From Helicobacteraceae bacterium (GTDB lineage: Bacteria; Campylobacterota; Campylobacteria; Campylobacterales; SZUA-545), in NCBI GenBank assembly GCA_031286325.1, contig JAITUT010000013.1, forward strand, positions 31,752 to 95,751: a stretch of DNA of 64,000 bases, written 5' to 3'. The position numbers and the translations under genes are program-made. Below are positions 13,401-21,437 of this stretch, one piece after another (the stretch's first letter is position 1; every line of letters begins with the position of its first letter). A model generated the notes under the pieces. It saw only the letters and a list, made by a program, of their open reading frames with translations, was not told where the DNA came from and searched no databases.

Positions 13401-13401
13401 T
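4447..13401 (-). CDS. Giant exported repeat/multidomain protein A (2984 aa): long N-leader + signal peptide, three Ig-like repeats, DUF11-like region, GON/fibrinogen-like domain, large conserved C-terminal region ending PQRIWW
   Basis: Single ORF; signal segment GFLAATILMALYIFAILPCEALA; SD-like AAAGGGG upstream of ATG; paralogous to 13957..18762; GON-like segment C-KYLKAQ...DGFFLVDPDNTRPNGIEPIEVYCENM. Confidence 0.85.
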   Translation of the reverse strand: MQTQTHTEGLADSETARLERGTPASFAAKSTDGKLGKFSKFSGDRAGLTPNFAKDAAFCDNKADGATCPLSFWQRAKARQKADVRQREIAEHSDNSAKRKTSRGKARNDSNGGRRARGSKTGFLAATILMALYIFAILPCEALAIGNISSKVRFSAWGYATDNYTIQTGNYLLPDTIKVAKGAIVPFRLDFTIGSGSALNFGCTRVTIRGTGTNNYKTFYNNINWTATGASNYISFTNNAVNSANVGGRMLLAPTNTGTYDLFVEYFQGDSSPSGDCAGTKINDQMLNAVLQVVDNHGSSNYSINVVPLRVAFGFSTGYTSFTNTDGTAYQGNSNVRYNPSAAVVPLKVSRGQKLSYRLDTLVSRTGTHTGTDGGDRDKVWNCMEADIVNINNTRVWHDAPNWYNNAHETTSTTQATSANGASDFRQITVPYAATAGGKYTVRFRFYDNRNGGASTVADNSTGVTGDRRCNGALFQTLEIPNAIEIINSAVEIRDIQTAYLKDDNPTFSLAVDPVLSPITYNGTYTEKFHTPQYTVGNQEPLIWARVWGYVRSTGISNSNANNWGCVQVKVLNASTKWDDEQVSTVYGTTLLTPGWGASNTLRGNYILQFYAPKEPGEYDVQYDFYHGYEITGSGASRRCRGNQIGSYIDYKAIKVNYVAEYSSSFKQVHREMLHGDIAAIGNSVMCVPSTQGDRYYNHSRNTGRWDKTGGSRGNNNIGVCADPQFMGYDDYNNWNLKYINFKPGQQATDPVEAHPSESRSGSTLDIPEDATITYARLYWIGRLASGNNAFTTYNSPAMGNCNSVFTNESNAANNLEQTKSVTLETPFGFTTALRADRTYINLFESNCNYSNSVDLTWLLKDKKANEVNGAYFVSGVKTRRNGGPYATHGSWTLVVSYKQSKTVYDQRGYAMEVPSAPPRIVTLYDIYEGTESNGHAIALDGFRTPRGGDVNSTLIVMGSNGESQSDDRLCINTHMPPAHHNQWPRNGRSNWKPGDATGGWRHCGSRDLLGNYIQHFYMYSIEAIQTSGAKGRYRHIFPYDYGHEAYRKMKNIDHANYATRDSNLDPADSQWYSGFAASSNFGITRRPAEYKNSISGYQPKLDYVDTSWGRIYQHWESFENGADNAFQSTVSVGPVGRGKFPKGQYPTFSAYGNKTYGTLKYPTAEPSVLMGSNYRNSRTPQGYPYIDRGDPEGRGGQDVPDVGEVIIGYDLHTYYLHNHLGNDQNETYVIIDGYNNWFQLAYFGFSTMIYAPEFGNSFRKEANVSYSPGSGTCGADGAPNLEDANVTYKISFNNSGKEPANSAIIFDDFEDNGIKEFFDMNSIRNVSIKRTRWAIRSGGAQNSVDPVVNCDMNATAVFCTITTVESGIDPVEQGMTSKPASVRQADWDSCFADRRDSNISGEFFGCGDAFEMEFTISVAKTITIVDDVDVLNEAKIRYYNASMGDLAIEESARSRVGFAGTICHSENCKYLKAQAAREGKAIKDGFFLVDPDNTRPNGIEPIEVYCENMSGKYDPKDPSTFPVDYLPLPFQSDYSNFRFVTMQGKQYYRPAQKVAIPMLPLAELDRTDSKFARSFRVDLNGKFISYASGGTPIAGFSNLNLQGTSFYIDRDKSSFSPSCGGKTPFTQAVRSGVILGMNDQIMKINPNGDSYQQSCQPTMLVLTQLSDYRYEYDGNEGVRGNKIEVDCESDCKASKGADPTGGKIGNASGNAQRYSFESCKQLNESPKNKGKLQSGHYYVSPLEKNSKRLTDLEKRTIEQRPFVAYCDTTTVLDDETGGMMTMFVALDANETFNVSDLLPREQDSCSQLGLAFFVPVTQPIFEDVRKQLLKRKSSGSDGRAGWRDYLGTYNDMRGIFFPGKKYFVEDIGNNAFWPYGPLGIYSVKFEKDGKIITVENPVPGQGAPGGATLLGKEDCRYGGGTYDSACDVPMYSADYNEKSTSMGAARRPRFVPGWTLGDRGFQSIFEKLGIKENQYDRRYEGKPDEWGDVVTWWWISDYSCGRSHIKSGKIRPKKVFWMGNKDLDNISYGGKKLRDLPRDFFIANTYYPDTYNYPPQGPMAQAGLADNSPSRLPFRTNPMPQTEPNGNYRPGDWLDYVADEDGNIFHCDDSMRYPLNDLPALNSPLVDEAGYSYVHYTCLSKDSYTAMNFGKATEIKGIGAWDGNENTHARANADRADVNNVRLFTKEIGEPAIIRVGGIDTNQKFSAMMCSRIVEEVQDKSGNILSYNPISDWNASFSYEDALVNVRADGAEGADFGQVVLFPQRAVRHARIETRYVLAEVAGVDMATNNDAASRLTAFASGENGGYKCTGNTDEDFETPDKWSKFTDNDTLSELSLDNFAVKPRYFELAHIKNGAVANADTGSYVIAEVDYINDPSVLVSGIEGMTKGGFVLGAPIPTSANGKFRAFGYNQSSANRAIVISPAWNEDLGQPNREIIQGVPGANFVDGLSDLNITFADVGVFSLIVEDNSWTATDQLFNDCLVAGDPNMPDTVKTGNAHYINIADRPTGGREGSSDNEADYKIGCSIGGKGVKRGDKFIAGATEQLLRSGLSHFAVTGLTFDSPLQFSSGSDKNMWAYYSGDTNESFIRVTGEVVARGAKGKTMRNYTEGNYSLPTLKRTDSYPGLYFVLSGNDTCANRKDLFCDLIYPNTNEWYFSQQNIESKDWGLQPELASASYSNLEFQGKAQLNTMWNFTRRTTPMLPTHLKSANQDFNITIVEDTTDLNVDRQINENPVTGGVIWSDKANVNDENRTTANASQITFVYGRANVHDVVSYTEEAYLTYSIDYYNPSSSNTEVNNAANAGFNHPLPSTASTSVGSAGWARILASSGAPNQAFDGTSEANFSVKVESQKAKINDTWYSPYYGGLFVETNIKLHEQKGVAAGGSKDFRVEYKDGMQDRKRDFISHLSVPTYLWYKQGMKPYLDIRHNIGDIDSSLRAYEHPTGKVTFLKPEGDKWIGTGETKGRHFEDDANESKAPQRIWW
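11410..12965 (-). repeat. Three tandem ~170-aa Ig-like repeats within giant protein A
   Basis: Each repeat has a [N/W/F]xC...[VI]x[VI] strand and a terminal Y-x-V-x-F/Y-x-FY...C-x-G motif: GCTRVTI/GDCAGT; NCMEADIV/RRCNGA; GCVQVKV/RRCRGN. Confidence 0.6.
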
Positions 13402-13849
13402 CTTACACCCCTTTCTTGAGCTTAAAGCTTAAACTATCCTTTTTAAGAAAGGTGAATGTAGCACACTTTAAACTATACTTACAATATTTTTTTTACTATA
13501 ATAAATTTAACTAAGTAATATATATATTTTTTTTAACTATTTTATTTTATTGTATTTTTATATTTAAAGATTTTTAACTTTATTTCGCTTTGCGAATTTC
13601 GCGACGAATCTCGGCTATAACTAGCTTGAACGCCTATCTTTGATTGCTTGCGAAAGTCGCTTATGGCTAATATTTAATAGTTGCGCTGTATATAATTTTA
13701 AGTTTACGGCGAAATTATTGTTAATAATTTTTTTTATGATAGATAATTTTTATTAAAATAAAATTACTATTAATAAAATTATGCTGATTATAAACCAAAT
13801 TTTATTTTAAGAAAGCGGGCAAACAACTTAAATTTGCTTGCGAATAGCC
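13402..13849. promoter_or_regulatory. AT-rich regulatory region upstream of giant gene A, homologous to 18763-19230
   Basis: Low-GC block with T-tracts; shared segments such as ggctataactNgcttNgaNNgctatNtttgat and ttaataaaattat. Confidence 0.6.
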
Positions 13850-13888
13850 CAAAAAATTACGAATTAACAGGTTTGAAAAAAATATAAC

Positions 13889-13911
13889 GGCGGGAAATGG
13901 AGATTCCCGCC
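13889..13911 (-). terminator. Intrinsic terminator of giant gene B (GGCGGGAA-tctccat-TTCCCGCC + U-run), with a second hairpin CCCCCTC-gcaaaa-GAGGGGG at 13929-13948
   Basis: Perfect inverted repeats directly 3' of the stop codon; minus-strand T-run. Confidence 0.78.
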
Positions 13912-13956
13912 TATTCGCGAAACGCGATCCCCCTCGCAAAAGAGGGGGCAAAAACG

Positions 13957-16900
13957 TTACCACCAGACTCGCTGGGGAACTTTACTTTCGTTCGCGTCGT
14001 CCTTAAAGTATCTGCTCTGCGTTTCACCCATGCCGATCCACTTATCCCGCTCGGGTTTGAGGAATGTAACTTTGCCCGTCGGGTGCTCGTACGCGCTGAG
14101 ATTATTACCGATAGTCCCCATATTGAGTCTAATGTCCTTATACGGTTTCATACTCGGTCTATACCACAGATACGTCGGCACGGAGAGGTGCGAAATAAAG
14201 TCGCGCTTCCTGTCTTGCATACCATCTTTGTATTCCACTCGGAAATCCTTGCTGCCGCTAGCCGCAACGCCCTTTTGCTCGTGCAATTTGATATTTGTCG
14301 CGGTAGCCTTACCGCCGGCATACGGCGAATACAAGATATTTATATCTACTCCGACTTTTTTCGATTCGACTTGGACGCTAAAGTTCGCCTCAGAAGTTCC
14401 GTCAAAGGCTTGTTTCGGACTGCCAGAGTTAGCGACTATTCTAGCCCAACCCGCCGAGCCTACGCCTGTCGAAGCCGTGCTTGGCAAGGGGCGATTAAAG
14501 CCCGCGTTAGCCTGACTCGAATCTGACGGATTGTAATAGTCTATCGAGTAGGTCAAATACGCCTCTTCCGTATAGGAAACCACATCGTGAACATTCGCCC
14601 TGCCATAGACAAAGGTGATCTGTCCCACATTGGCTTTGGTGCGGTTTTCACTTTCCTCCTTGCCGTTCCAAGTAATACCGCCCGTTACAGATTTTTCGTT
14701 AATTTGGCGATCTTTCGAAACCGACCTGTTATCCTCAACGATCGTAACGTTGAAGTCCTCGTTAGCGGCTTTGAGGTGCGTCGGCAACATCGGCGTTGTT
14801 CTGCGCGTGAAATTCCACATTGTATTGAGATCCGCCTTGCCCAGATCCCAATCTTTGTCGTTAATGTTCTTCTGGCTGAAATACCACTCGTTTGTATTCG
14901 GGTAGATCAGTTCGCAGAATAGATCTTTCCTGTTAGCGCAAGAAGTATTTTTGCCTGAGACCACAAAATACAAGCCGCCGGAGTTTGGATCCTCTTCGCG
15001 CGTCCGAGTCGGCAGGCTGTAGTTGCCCTCCGTATAGTTGCGCATCACGCCGCCCGCCGCGCCTAAAGCTTCTATCCTGCCGGTTATTTTGATAGCGGAC
15101 TCGTTCGTCGTGCCCGAATAATACGCCCACATATTCTTATCGCTTTCGTTAGAGAATACGAGAGGCGAGCTAAAATTGAGGTCTGTTACGGCAAAGCGGC
15201 TCAGACCAGATCGCAAAAGTTGTCTCGTAGCTCCGGCTACGAATTTACTGTTTTGGTTAATAACGCCCGCGCCGCCTATGGAGCACCCGATCTTGTAATC
15301 GGCTTCTCTATCCGAGCTTCCGTTTCTGCCGCTCTCCGGACGATTGGCAGTGTTTATATAGTGCGCGTTGCCGCTCTTGACTATCGTCGGCATAGTGTTA
15401 TCGTTAGCCATAAAGCAGTCGGCAGCCTGATCCGCGCTTGTCCAAGCGCTATCCTCAACTATTAAATAGAATACCCCGACATCGGCGAATGTAATGTTGA
15501 GATCGCTCAAGCCGTCTACAAAGTTAGCTCCCGAATCGCCTTTTATTATTGCCTGATTTGGCTGACCTAAGTTCTCGTTCCAAGCGGGGCTCATAACGAT
15601 AGCTCCGCTTGCCGAATTCTGGTTGTAGCCCAACGCTTTGAAATTTCGGTTCGCGCTTGTCGGGATCGGCGCGCCCAAAACAAAGCCGCCGTTTGTCATA
15701 CCGCTAACGCCGCTTACCAGCGCGGAGGGATTGTTTTGGTATTTTACTTCGGCGATCAGATACGGCGCCGTATCCGCTATTGAGCCGCCCTTATTAACAT
15801 AGGAGAGCTCAAAGTATCGCGGTTTCACGGCGAAGCTATCCAGCGAGACATTCACAAGAGTACTCTCGTTGGTGAATTTAGACCACTTTTCGGGCGTTTC
15901 AAAGTCGGCGTCTGTGTTGCCCGCGCATTTATATCCGCCGTTTGCGGCATTTGCGAACGCCGCTGCGCGAGAGTTCCAATCGCTTCCGATCGTAGTCATA
16001 TCCACTTCCGCCACATCGGCAAGGACATAGCGCGTTTCAATGCGCGCGTTTTTAACGGCTTTTTTCGGAAATAGAGTAACCTGACCGAAATCCGCTCCCT
16101 CCGCCGCGTTTGTGCGCAAATTCTCCTGCGCCTCGTCATAAGAGAACGAAGCGTTCCAATCGCTGATCGGATTGTACGCGACGACGCCGTTTCTGCCTTG
16201 AACCTCCTCTACGATCCTAGAGCACATCATCGCGCTGAATTTCTGCTCCTGATCTATGCCGCCCACGCGGATTACCGCGGGCTCGCCGATCTCTTTTGTG
16301 AAGAGGCGAGCGTTTAACGCGCTAGCGCGTTCCCTATTGGCTTTGGAGTGAGTTTCTGCGTTGCCGTCCCACGCGTTCACGCCTTTGATCTCGACGCCTT
16401 TTCTAAAGTTCATACTGGTGTAACTATCCTTGCTAAGGCAGGTGTAGTGTACATAAGAGTAGCCCGCCTCGTTCACACGAGAATCGCCTATCGCTGGCAA
16501 GTCGTTCAGCGGGTAACGACGGGAGTCGTCGCAGTGGAAGATATTGCCGTCATTATCCGCTACATAATCCATCCAGTCGCCCGGGTTATAGTTGCCGTTA
16601 GGCTCCGTCTGAGGCATACTGCTGTAATTACCGATGTTCCTCACAAAGTAGGTGGGCGGGAGATCGCGCAAACTTCTGCCGTCGCTTGTTTTGACGCTGT
16701 CTAAGTCTTTGTTGAGCCAGAATACCTTTTTCGGACGGATTTTGCCGGTTTTATGGTGAGGCGCGCCGCAAGAGAAATCAGACGCCCACCACCAAGTAAC
16801 CACATCGCCCCACTGGCTAGGGTCTTTCTCGTATCGGCGATCGTATTGATTCTCTCTAATGCCCAGCGTCTCAAAGATAGACTGGAAACCGCGATCGCCC

Positions 16901-18762
16901 AATGTCCAGCCCGGCACAAAGCGCGGTCTTTGCCCGAGTCCCGCGCTCTGGCTCTTTTGATTGTAATTAGCCGAATACATAGGCACATCGCAAGCCGAAT
17001 CGTACGTGCCTCCGCCGTCGCGGCAGTCCTCTTTGCCCAAAAGGGTCGTGCCCGCTGGAAGTTTGTCGCCCGGAGAGAGAGTAACCACTTTGCCGTTCTG
17101 CTGATACTTGCTCGCGTAAATTCCCAGCGGTCCGTAGGGCCAGAAGTCGTTAACGCCTATGCTCTCTACAAAGTATTTTTTACCCGGAAAGAAAATTGCC
17201 CGCATATCGTTATAGCTACCGAGATAATCGCGCCAGCCCGCTCTGCCGTTGGAGCCGTTTTTGCGGCGTAAGAGCTGTTTGCGCACGTCTTCGAATATAG
17301 GTTGCGTAACAGGCACAAAGAACGCCAAGCCAAGCTGCGAGCAGCTATCTTGCTCGCGCGGCAACAAGTCCGCGACATTAAAGGTCTCGTTAGCGTCCAG
17401 CGCGATAAACATCGTCATCATACCGCCGTTTTCGCCCTCTGTGGTCGTTTTGTCGCAGTAGGCGACGAACGGACGTTGCTCAATCGTGCCTTTTCCCAGA
17501 TTGGTTAAGCGCTTGGAGTTTTTATCAAAGGGACTCAGATAGTAGTGTCCGCTGGGGAGCTTGCCCTTATGTTTGTTTTCGTTGAGTTGTTTGCACGACT
17601 CAAAAGAATAACGCATATTGTTATCCGAGTCCTTTCCGGTCTTGCCGCCCGTTTGCTTCGCGCCTTTTGAGACGTTACAATTGCCGCCGCAATCTACCTC
17701 AATTTTATTCCCGCGCACTTCTTCGTTGCCGTCAGACTCGTATGTGTAATCGTTTAACTGCGTCAAGACAAGCGCGGTCGGCTGGCAAGACGATATACTA
17801 CTGACGGCTGGGTTGACCTTCATTATCTGATCGTTCATACCCAAAATAAGACTGCTTCCGCCTGATTGAGTGAAACCGGGTCGGGCGCCGCAAGCGGAGC
17901 TAAAACTGCTCTTATTTCTGTCTATATAGAACGGCGTACCCTGTAAGTTCAAGTTGCTAAAGCTTGCGCCCGACCCAGAACTAATAAACTTGCCGCTCAA
18001 ATTCACTTTAATAGATCGAGTAGAGCGGTCATACTCCGCCACAGGCAACATCGGGATCGCCTCTTTCCGCGCGGGGCGATAGTATTGATTCCCTATCCCG
18101 CTGACAAAGCGGAAGTTGCTGTAATCGCTCTGGAACGGCAACGGCAGGTAATCTACTGGGAAAGTAGAGGAATCGCTAGGGTTGTATCCGCCGCCCATAT
18201 TTTCGCAATAAACCTCAAACGGCTCGAAACCGTTCGCTTTCGCGCCGTCTGGATCTATTAAGAAGAACCCGTCTTGGCTCGTCTTGCCTTGCGCTTTTAA
18301 GTCTTTGCAGCTTTCGCCGAGTCTGATCGTCTCCGCCGCTAAAGCCTCGCAAGGCAAGATCGCGAAGATAGAAAGCAACATTAAAATAGTCGCGGCTAGA
18401 AATCCTGATTTGCTATCGCGCGCGCGCCTACTGCCGTCGCTAGCGTCATTGCGGGCTTCCGCGCGGCTTGTCTTGCGCTTTGCTAGCTTGTCACCGCGCT
18501 CCGCGATCTCGCGTTGGCGGGCGTTCGCTTTTTGGCGAGCGTTCGCTCTTTGCCGAAACGAAAGAATATAAGTCGCCCCGCCCGCTTTATTATCGCAAAA
18601 CGCGGCGTCTTTCGCTAAATTCGGCGTTAAACCAGCGCGATCCCCGCTGAATCTGCCGAGTCCGCCGCCAGCCGATTTTACCCCAAACAAAGCGAGCTTC
18701 CTGTGCGCCAGTCGCGCCGCTTCGCTATGTGACAAACTTTTTATATGGGTTTGAGTTTGCAT
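13957..18762 (-). CDS. Giant exported protein B (1601 aa), paralog of protein A lacking the N-terminal Ig-like/DUF11-like module
   Basis: Same leader (MQTQTH...GDRAGLTPNLAKDAAFCDNKA...AILPCEALA) and near-identical C-terminal ~1440 aa; GON-like DGFFLIDPDGAKANGFEPFEVYCENM. Confidence 0.85.
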   Translation of the reverse strand: MQTQTHIKSLSHSEAARLAHRKLALFGVKSAGGGLGRFSGDRAGLTPNLAKDAAFCDNKAGGATYILSFRQRANARQKANARQREIAERGDKLAKRKTSRAEARNDASDGSRRARDSKSGFLAATILMLLSIFAILPCEALAAETIRLGESCKDLKAQGKTSQDGFFLIDPDGAKANGFEPFEVYCENMGGGYNPSDSSTFPVDYLPLPFQSDYSNFRFVSGIGNQYYRPARKEAIPMLPVAEYDRSTRSIKVNLSGKFISSGSGASFSNLNLQGTPFYIDRNKSSFSSACGARPGFTQSGGSSLILGMNDQIMKVNPAVSSISSCQPTALVLTQLNDYTYESDGNEEVRGNKIEVDCGGNCNVSKGAKQTGGKTGKDSDNNMRYSFESCKQLNENKHKGKLPSGHYYLSPFDKNSKRLTNLGKGTIEQRPFVAYCDKTTTEGENGGMMTMFIALDANETFNVADLLPREQDSCSQLGLAFFVPVTQPIFEDVRKQLLRRKNGSNGRAGWRDYLGSYNDMRAIFFPGKKYFVESIGVNDFWPYGPLGIYASKYQQNGKVVTLSPGDKLPAGTTLLGKEDCRDGGGTYDSACDVPMYSANYNQKSQSAGLGQRPRFVPGWTLGDRGFQSIFETLGIRENQYDRRYEKDPSQWGDVVTWWWASDFSCGAPHHKTGKIRPKKVFWLNKDLDSVKTSDGRSLRDLPPTYFVRNIGNYSSMPQTEPNGNYNPGDWMDYVADNDGNIFHCDDSRRYPLNDLPAIGDSRVNEAGYSYVHYTCLSKDSYTSMNFRKGVEIKGVNAWDGNAETHSKANRERASALNARLFTKEIGEPAVIRVGGIDQEQKFSAMMCSRIVEEVQGRNGVVAYNPISDWNASFSYDEAQENLRTNAAEGADFGQVTLFPKKAVKNARIETRYVLADVAEVDMTTIGSDWNSRAAAFANAANGGYKCAGNTDADFETPEKWSKFTNESTLVNVSLDSFAVKPRYFELSYVNKGGSIADTAPYLIAEVKYQNNPSALVSGVSGMTNGGFVLGAPIPTSANRNFKALGYNQNSASGAIVMSPAWNENLGQPNQAIIKGDSGANFVDGLSDLNITFADVGVFYLIVEDSAWTSADQAADCFMANDNTMPTIVKSGNAHYINTANRPESGRNGSSDREADYKIGCSIGGAGVINQNSKFVAGATRQLLRSGLSRFAVTDLNFSSPLVFSNESDKNMWAYYSGTTNESAIKITGRIEALGAAGGVMRNYTEGNYSLPTRTREEDPNSGGLYFVVSGKNTSCANRKDLFCELIYPNTNEWYFSQKNINDKDWDLGKADLNTMWNFTRRTTPMLPTHLKAANEDFNVTIVEDNRSVSKDRQINEKSVTGGITWNGKEESENRTKANVGQITFVYGRANVHDVVSYTEEAYLTYSIDYYNPSDSSQANAGFNRPLPSTASTGVGSAGWARIVANSGSPKQAFDGTSEANFSVQVESKKVGVDINILYSPYAGGKATATNIKLHEQKGVAASGSKDFRVEYKDGMQDRKRDFISHLSVPTYLWYRPSMKPYKDIRLNMGTIGNNLSAYEHPTGKVTFLKPERDKWIGMGETQSRYFKDDANESKVPQRVWW

Positions 18763-19230
18763 ATTACACCCCTTTCTTTGGATTTGGAGTTAAAACTCCT
18801 TTTATAAGGTGAGGTGAGCGTACCACACTCTGCGCCACACATACAATATTTTTTTTGCTCTACTGAATTTTCATAAGGAACATAGTTTTTCTTTCTTTAT
18901 TATTTTCTTTTATTTTTATATCCAAAGATTTTAGAATTTATGTTGCTTTACGAACTTTGCGCGGATCATTTTAATTTTCGTGTTTTTATGGCTATAACTG
19001 GCTTCGATGGCTATTTTTGATCGCTTGTAAAAGTAGCTTATGACTAATGTTTAATAGTTACGCCATATATTATTATTAAGTTTAGGCGCGATCGTTGCTA
19101 ACGTTTGCTTTTTGAGATAGAAAATTTTTATTAAAATAAAATAGTTATTAATAAAATTATTCTAATTATAAAACCAAATTTATTTTCAGAAATAGAAAAA
19201 ACAGCTTAAATTTACTTGTAAATTAGCCGC
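18763..19230. promoter_or_regulatory. AT-rich regulatory region upstream of giant gene B, homologous to 13402-13849
   Basis: Shared low-GC sequence and identical SD context (AAAGGGGTGTAA-ATG region). Confidence 0.6.
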
Positions 19231-19564
19231 GCCATATTTCACGCTCAAAAACAACAAAGGGCGCGGTTATGAAATATGTAACTTTAGATGAGTTTATGGT
19301 TTTATCCGCATATTCAAATATATATTATTCATTTATGCCGAGACGATTGCGCCGCGCGCCGCAACAAGGCGCGCCATCGCGAGAGCCCTCTTTTTGGCTC
19401 GCTTTGTACCCGCCGAACGCTTGGAAGCGTAAGCGTTACGTCCAACCGATGACCCACAAGGAAAGCGAACGCAAAGACTATGCGATAGGCGATAACGGTG
19501 TTATGATGAACGCGAAAGGTCGGGTTTAGTACGGGGCGACATCATTCTTTACAGCTCCGCTAGA

Positions 19565-19999
19565 TTATTGCCGCTCCTCCGTCCAGATCGCCACTGAGTT
19601 GTACCCTAAATAGTGCCGCGCCTCCCAAGTATAGCGGCGATATGAATCGCTCTTGGCGCAACGGTAATATGTAAAAGTCCCGTAGTAGTCTGAGCGCGTG
19701 ATTGTTGGATCGCACGTAAAGTATTTAAAATACAAGTCGTTCTTATAGCTCTCGAATTTCACATCTATATTTGGCACGACAGTTGATCTATATTCCCTTT
19801 GCAACGCAAAAACGCCGCAACCTTGCAGCTGATCTTCTCTCTCGTATGGATAGGCAAAGGGCGCAAAGTTCGCGAAAATATCGTTTGAGTCTTTGTATCC
19901 CATCCATTGCCCGTCAGAGCAATAATCCGAATCGCCGCCGCCATTAGAGCAAGCGAGAAGCGCGAACGCCGAGAGCAATATAAGCAACGTCTTATACAT
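19565..19999 (-). CDS. Small lipoprotein (144 aa)
   Basis: MYKTLLILLSAFALLACSNGGG lipobox (LLAC). Confidence 0.65.
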   Translation of the reverse strand: MYKTLLILLSAFALLACSNGGGDSDYCSDGQWMGYKDSNDIFANFAPFAYPYEREDQLQGCGVFALQREYRSTVVPNIDVKFESYKNDLYFKYFTCDPTITRSDYYGTFTYYRCAKSDSYRRYTWEARHYLGYNSVAIWTEERQ

Positions 20000-20070
20000 A
20001 ATCGTCTCCTTGCGAATTTGCGCGATAATTTATAGCGCGATTGTGGCGAAAATGTGATTAAAATATCATT

Positions 20071-20769
20071 ATGTCCGCGCCTACGATAAACAAAAGCTGG
20101 AATCCCGTAACGGGTTGCGATAAATTTTCCGCCGGTTGCGCTAATTGCTACGCCAAAGCTATGGCTTTGAGATTGCGAGAGATCGGCGCGCCGAAATACC
20201 GCTTTGGCTTTGCGGTAACGCTTCACGAAAAAGCTCTTGCAGAGCCCTTTGGCTGGCGCAAACCGCGCGGGATTTTTATGTGCTCAATGGCGGACATTTT
20301 TCATTCGGCGGCGACAGATGAATTTTTAGATCGTATTCTCGCCGTAATGCGCCAAACGCCGCGCCATCGCTACTATTTGCTCACAAAACGCGCCGAACGA
20401 ATGGCGGAGTTTTTCACAGCTCGCGACGCGCCTCGCAACTTGTGGCTTGGGGTAACGATCGAGAACCGCGCCGCGAAATACAGACTCCAAATTTTGCGCG
20501 AAATTAACGCGGCGGGCAGATTTATCTGCTGCGAGCCTTTGCTGGAAGATTTAGGCGATCTAAACCTCGCGGGAATAAATTGGGTGATCGCGGGCGCCGA
20601 AAGCGGGCAAAGAGCTAGGAGAGCCGATCCTGAGTGGTTTTACAAGATCGCTAATCAAGCAAAAGCGCAAAACAGCGAATTTTCGTGCTCCGAAATCAAC
20701 GGTTTTACGACATCAAAACTTGCCGAAAAAGCGGGAAAATTTGCCGAAAAGACGCTCTTTGACTTTTAG
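20071..20769 (+). CDS. DUF5131 / phage Gp37-Gp68 family protein (radical-SAM-like Cys motif)
   Basis: KSWNPVTGCDKFSAGCANCYAKAMALRL...GIFMCSMADIFH...YYLLTKRAERM. Confidence 0.85.
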   Translation: MSAPTINKSWNPVTGCDKFSAGCANCYAKAMALRLREIGAPKYRFGFAVTLHEKALAEPFGWRKPRGIFMCSMADIFHSAATDEFLDRILAVMRQTPRHRYYLLTKRAERMAEFFTARDAPRNLWLGVTIENRAAKYRLQILREINAAGRFICCEPLLEDLGDLNLAGINWVIAGAESGQRARRADPEWFYKIANQAKAQNSEFSCSEINGFTTSKLAEKAGKFAEKTLFDF

Positions 20770-21437
20770 ATAAGCGTCGCGGCGTAGATCGCGGCGGTTT
20801 CGGAGCGCAAAATTAGCGCGCCGCCAAGCGAAAATTTAGGAAAAGGCGTCAAAAGTTCCAGATCGCGCGCGCCAAATCCGCCCTCCGCGCCGATTACGAT
20901 CGTCTTATTTGCGATCCGCGTTTTATTAGAGCTCGTCAAAACCTCGCCGCCAAAGTCCAAAACCGCCAAATCCGCCGAAGCCGAAGTCAAATCCGCTAAC
21001 TTCGCCTCCGCTACGATCATTTTGCGCGATCTGCCGCACTGTTCGCACGAAGCGGCGACAATGCGATCGAAGCGCGTCAAATCGAGGCGAAAATTACCCT
21101 GCGATCTCTCGCCCCAAACCAAATTTAACTTACCGACTCCTAACTCGTTTAAAAACGGCAGAGTTTTTTCAATCGTCTTGGGATCGGTTACAAACCACGC
21201 CAAAGCGCCGCCGCCGCCCAAAACGATCTCGCGCCGCGAGCTAAGCAAATTCAATACGGCTTTTCGGCGATCAAGCAGGGCGATCTCGTATTCGTATAAA
21301 TTATCGTCCGCTAAATTTCTGAGATTTACGCGCGACCCAGCTTGCAAGCGCAGGGCTTTAATATGCAAAGCGGCTGAGTCCGCGCCGCCTAAAACAAGAG
21401 AGCTTTCGCCAGCTTGCGCGTGAAAGAGAAAGCGCAT
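20766..21437 (-). CDS. rsmE: 16S rRNA (uracil1498-N3)-methyltransferase RsmE
   Basis: VWGERSQGNFRLDLTRFDRIVAASCEQCGRSRKM...IGAEGGFGARDLELL. Confidence 0.9.
   Translation of the reverse strand: MRFLFHAQAGESSLVLGGADSAALHIKALRLQAGSRVNLRNLADDNLYEYEIALLDRRKAVLNLLSSRREIVLGGGGALAWFVTDPKTIEKTLPFLNELGVGKLNLVWGERSQGNFRLDLTRFDRIVAASCEQCGRSRKMIVAEAKLADLTSASADLAVLDFGGEVLTSSNKTRIANKTIVIGAEGGFGARDLELLTPFPKFSLGGALILRSETAAIYAATLI

Noticed and set aside
4387-18650. Many plus-strand ORFs of 60-260 aa antisense to the two giant genes
   Set aside because: Shadow ORFs caused by codon bias; several duplicate each other simply because the giant genes are paralogous; no domain signal or RBS evidence
19269-19529. 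86-aa plus-strand ORF after the giant-gene promoter
   Set aside because: No domain signal, atypical composition, partly in the AT-rich regulatory region; not supported enough to annotate
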